Below the pieces are notes generated by a model, which was given only the letters and a program-made list of their open reading frames with translations, was not told the origin of the DNA and searched no databases. The translations under genes and the position numbers were made by a program. Shown here piece by piece: positions 3,879 to 5,473 of a stretch of 5,473 nucleotides of DNA (positions within the stretch are counted from its first letter, which is position 1; each line of letters begins with the position of its first letter). The DNA comes from Actinomycetota bacterium (GTDB taxonomy: Bacteria > Actinomycetota > Rubrobacteria > Rubrobacterales > Rubrobacteraceae): the NCBI GenBank assembly GCA_020200675.1, contig JAIVIG010000088.1, positions 1 through 5,473 on the forward strand, given 5' to 3'.

Positions 3879-5473
3879 ATGGCCAGCATGGACGTCATGG
3901 ACGCGGTGGTGAAGGTGATGGAGGACGAGGGCGTGGAGGTCGTCTTCGGGGTCCCGGGGGCGGCTATTTTGCCGCTGTACAAGGCGCTCGAAGGTTCGGA
4001 GAAGATCAGGCACTACTCGGTTCGGCATGAGGAGGGTGGCACCCATGCCGCCGACGGCTACACGCGTGTTACGGGGAAGGTCGGGATCAACATCGGCACG
4101 TCGGGGCCTGCGGGGACGAACATGATCACCGGTCTCTACACCTGCATGGCGGACTCCATACCCCAGATCTGCATCACAGGCCAGGCACCGACGACCGTAC
4201 TGCACAAGGAGGCCTTCCAGGCTGTGGACATCGTTGAGATCGCCAAGCCCGTGACCAAGTGGGCCGTGCAGGTCAAGGAGCCCGCGCAGCTCGTGTGGAC
4301 CTTCAGGGAGGCGTTTCGCGTAGCGCAGGAGGGGCGTCCCGGGCCTGTCCTCATAGACCTCCCGCTCGACGTGCAGAAGTCGGGGCTCGAGGTGGACTTC
4401 GACCCCAGGCGCGGCGGTCCGTTGCCCTTCGCGAAGCCCGAGCCGAGGCCTAACGCCGTCAGGCAGGCCATCGAGATGATCCTTGAGGCCGAGAGACCAA
4501 TGCTGATGCCCGGCGGCGGGGTGATAATAGCTGACGCCTCAGAAGAACTGGTGGAGCTCGCCGAGTACCTGCAGGTCCCCGTGAGCCCGACCTACATGGG
4601 CAAGGGGGCGATCAACGAGGACCACGAGCTCTACGCTGGTATCGTGGGGCTTCAGACCCAGCAGCGCTACGCGAACGCCCTCTTTCTGGAGAGCGACCTG
4701 GTCGTCGGGATCGGCAACCGCTGGGCCGAGAGGCACACGGGAGACCTCGACGTCTACCGGGGCGAGAGGAAGTTCGTCCACATAGACATAGACCCGCGTC
4801 AGATGGGCAGGGTCTTCCCCCCGGACCTCGCTGTGGTCTCGGACGCGAAGCTCGCCCTGGAAGCCATGCTCCAGAGCGCCCGCGACATGACCTCGGAGCG
4901 GGAGCCCGGTGGGTGGGTGGAGAGGGTGGACGAGCTGCGCTCGACGCTCCTCAGGAAGATGGACTTCGACGACGTTCCGGTAAAGCCGCAGCGGGCCTTC
5001 AAGGAGATGAACGAGTTCTTCGACGAGGACGCCATCATGGTCACGGCCATAGGGCTCTACCAGATCTTCGGCGGCCAGTTCCAGAAGACCTACAAGCCGC
5101 GCCACTACCTCTGCTGCGGCCAGGCCGGTCCGCTCGGATGGGAGGTCCCCGCCTGCATCGGCGCCAAGCTCGGCAGGCCGGAGAACCTCGTCGTAGGGGT
5201 CGTAGGAGATTACTCCTTCCAGTTCTTGATGGAAGAGGTAGCGGTCGCCGTGCAATACAAGATTCCTTACGTGCTGGTCATGTTGAACAACGCGTACATG
5301 GGCCTTATCCGGCAGAGCGAGTTGCCCTATGACATGAACTTCGCGGTCGACCTCGCCTACGAGGGGCCGAGCGGCGAGTACGGCATAGACAACGTTATGG
5401 TCATGGAGGCGATGGGTGCGGCCGGACGACGGGTGGAGAGGCCTGAGGATATCCAGGATGCGCTGGACTGGGC
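3879..5473 (+). CDS. gcl: Gcl-family ThDP enzyme (glyoxylate carboligase-like), paralogue 2 (3' end outside window)
   Basis: An uninterrupted frame of 531 codons runs from ATG 3879 off the window end; about 55 C-terminal residues should be missing. It is collinear with the first gcl-like protein: 86 of the first 100 residues are identical by eye, and somewhat fewer over the rest. PYR-domain marks are GVPGAAILP, RHEEGG, GTSGPAGTNMITGL, CITGQAP and EAFQAVDI. The central domain has GIGNRWAERHTG and KFVHIDIDP. The PP domain has CCGQAGPLGWEVPA, GDYSFQF from about 443 and NN at 470-471. Residue 51 is again Glu (GAG, 4029-4031), not the Val of E. coli Gcl. After NN it reads AYMGLIRQSE, closer to E. 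coli AYLGLIRQSQ than paralogue 1, and it lacks the 24-bp duplication. It is therefore the better candidate for an ordinary glyoxylate-condensing enzyme, although Glu51 leaves the reaction open. It probably shares a transcript with the upstream genes. Confidence 0.9.
   Translation, partial: MASMDVMDAVVKVMEDEGVEVVFGVPGAAILPLYKALEGSEKIRHYSVRHEEGGTHAADGYTRVTGKVGINIGTSGPAGTNMITGLYTCMADSIPQICITGQAPTTVLHKEAFQAVDIVEIAKPVTKWAVQVKEPAQLVWTFREAFRVAQEGRPGPVLIDLPLDVQKSGLEVDFDPRRGGPLPFAKPEPRPNAVRQAIEMILEAERPMLMPGGGVIIADASEELVELAEYLQVPVSPTYMGKGAINEDHELYAGIVGLQTQQRYANALFLESDLVVGIGNRWAERHTGDLDVYRGERKFVHIDIDPRQMGRVFPPDLAVVSDAKLALEAMLQSARDMTSEREPGGWVERVDELRSTLLRKMDFDDVPVKPQRAFKEMNEFFDEDAIMVTAIGLYQIFGGQFQKTYKPRHYLCCGQAGPLGWEVPACIGAKLGRPENLVVGVVGDYSFQFLMEEVAVAVQYKIPYVLVMLNNAYMGLIRQSELPYDMNFAVDLAYEGPSGEYGIDNVMVMEAMGAAGRRVERPEDIQDALDW

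Overview
The window is GC-rich DNA from what looks like an actinomycete-type bacterium. Codon use is strongly GC-biased at the third position, yet ATA (Ile) and AGG (Arg) codons recur in the two large genes. I associate that habit with Rubrobacter-like lineages, but the taxonomic call is an inference from style only.

Layout. At the left edge a minus-strand gene (1-427, 3' end cut off by the window) encodes an IclR-family regulator. A 178-bp divergent intergenic region (428-605) carries a candidate operator palindrome and a weak promoter candidate. Four plus-strand genes follow. They are a complete Gcl-family thiamine-diphosphate (ThDP) enzyme (606-2387), a TenA/THI-4 family protein of the E-type (2501-3127), a small cyclophilin-like-fold protein (3331-3711), and a second Gcl paralogue (3879 to beyond the window end). 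The gaps between these genes are 113, 203 and 167 bp. They hold hairpins and an apparently orphan ribosome binding site, but no convincing gene and no terminator with a T-tract. A single transcript with internal control points is plausible.

How the genes fit. Gcl condenses two glyoxylate molecules to tartronate semialdehyde and CO2 using ThDP, with FAD as a structural cofactor. TenA-family proteins salvage the pyrimidine half of thiamine, so a cofactor-repair gene sits between two enzymes that need the cofactor. IclR-family regulators (AllR in E. coli) control gcl in known systems, so the divergent regulator is the natural candidate controller. The cyclophilin-like protein has no assigned role.

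The most notable point is that both Gcl paralogues carry Glu at residue 51 (motif RHEEGG). The characterised E. coli Gcl is known for Val there (RHVEGA), lacking the glutamate found in nearly all other ThDP enzymes. The two paralogues also differ from each other beside the ThDP-binding NN motif, and the first carries an in-frame 24-bp tandem duplication. They may therefore be a Glu-type Gcl subfamily, or enzymes with different acceptor or donor preferences, rather than redundant copies.
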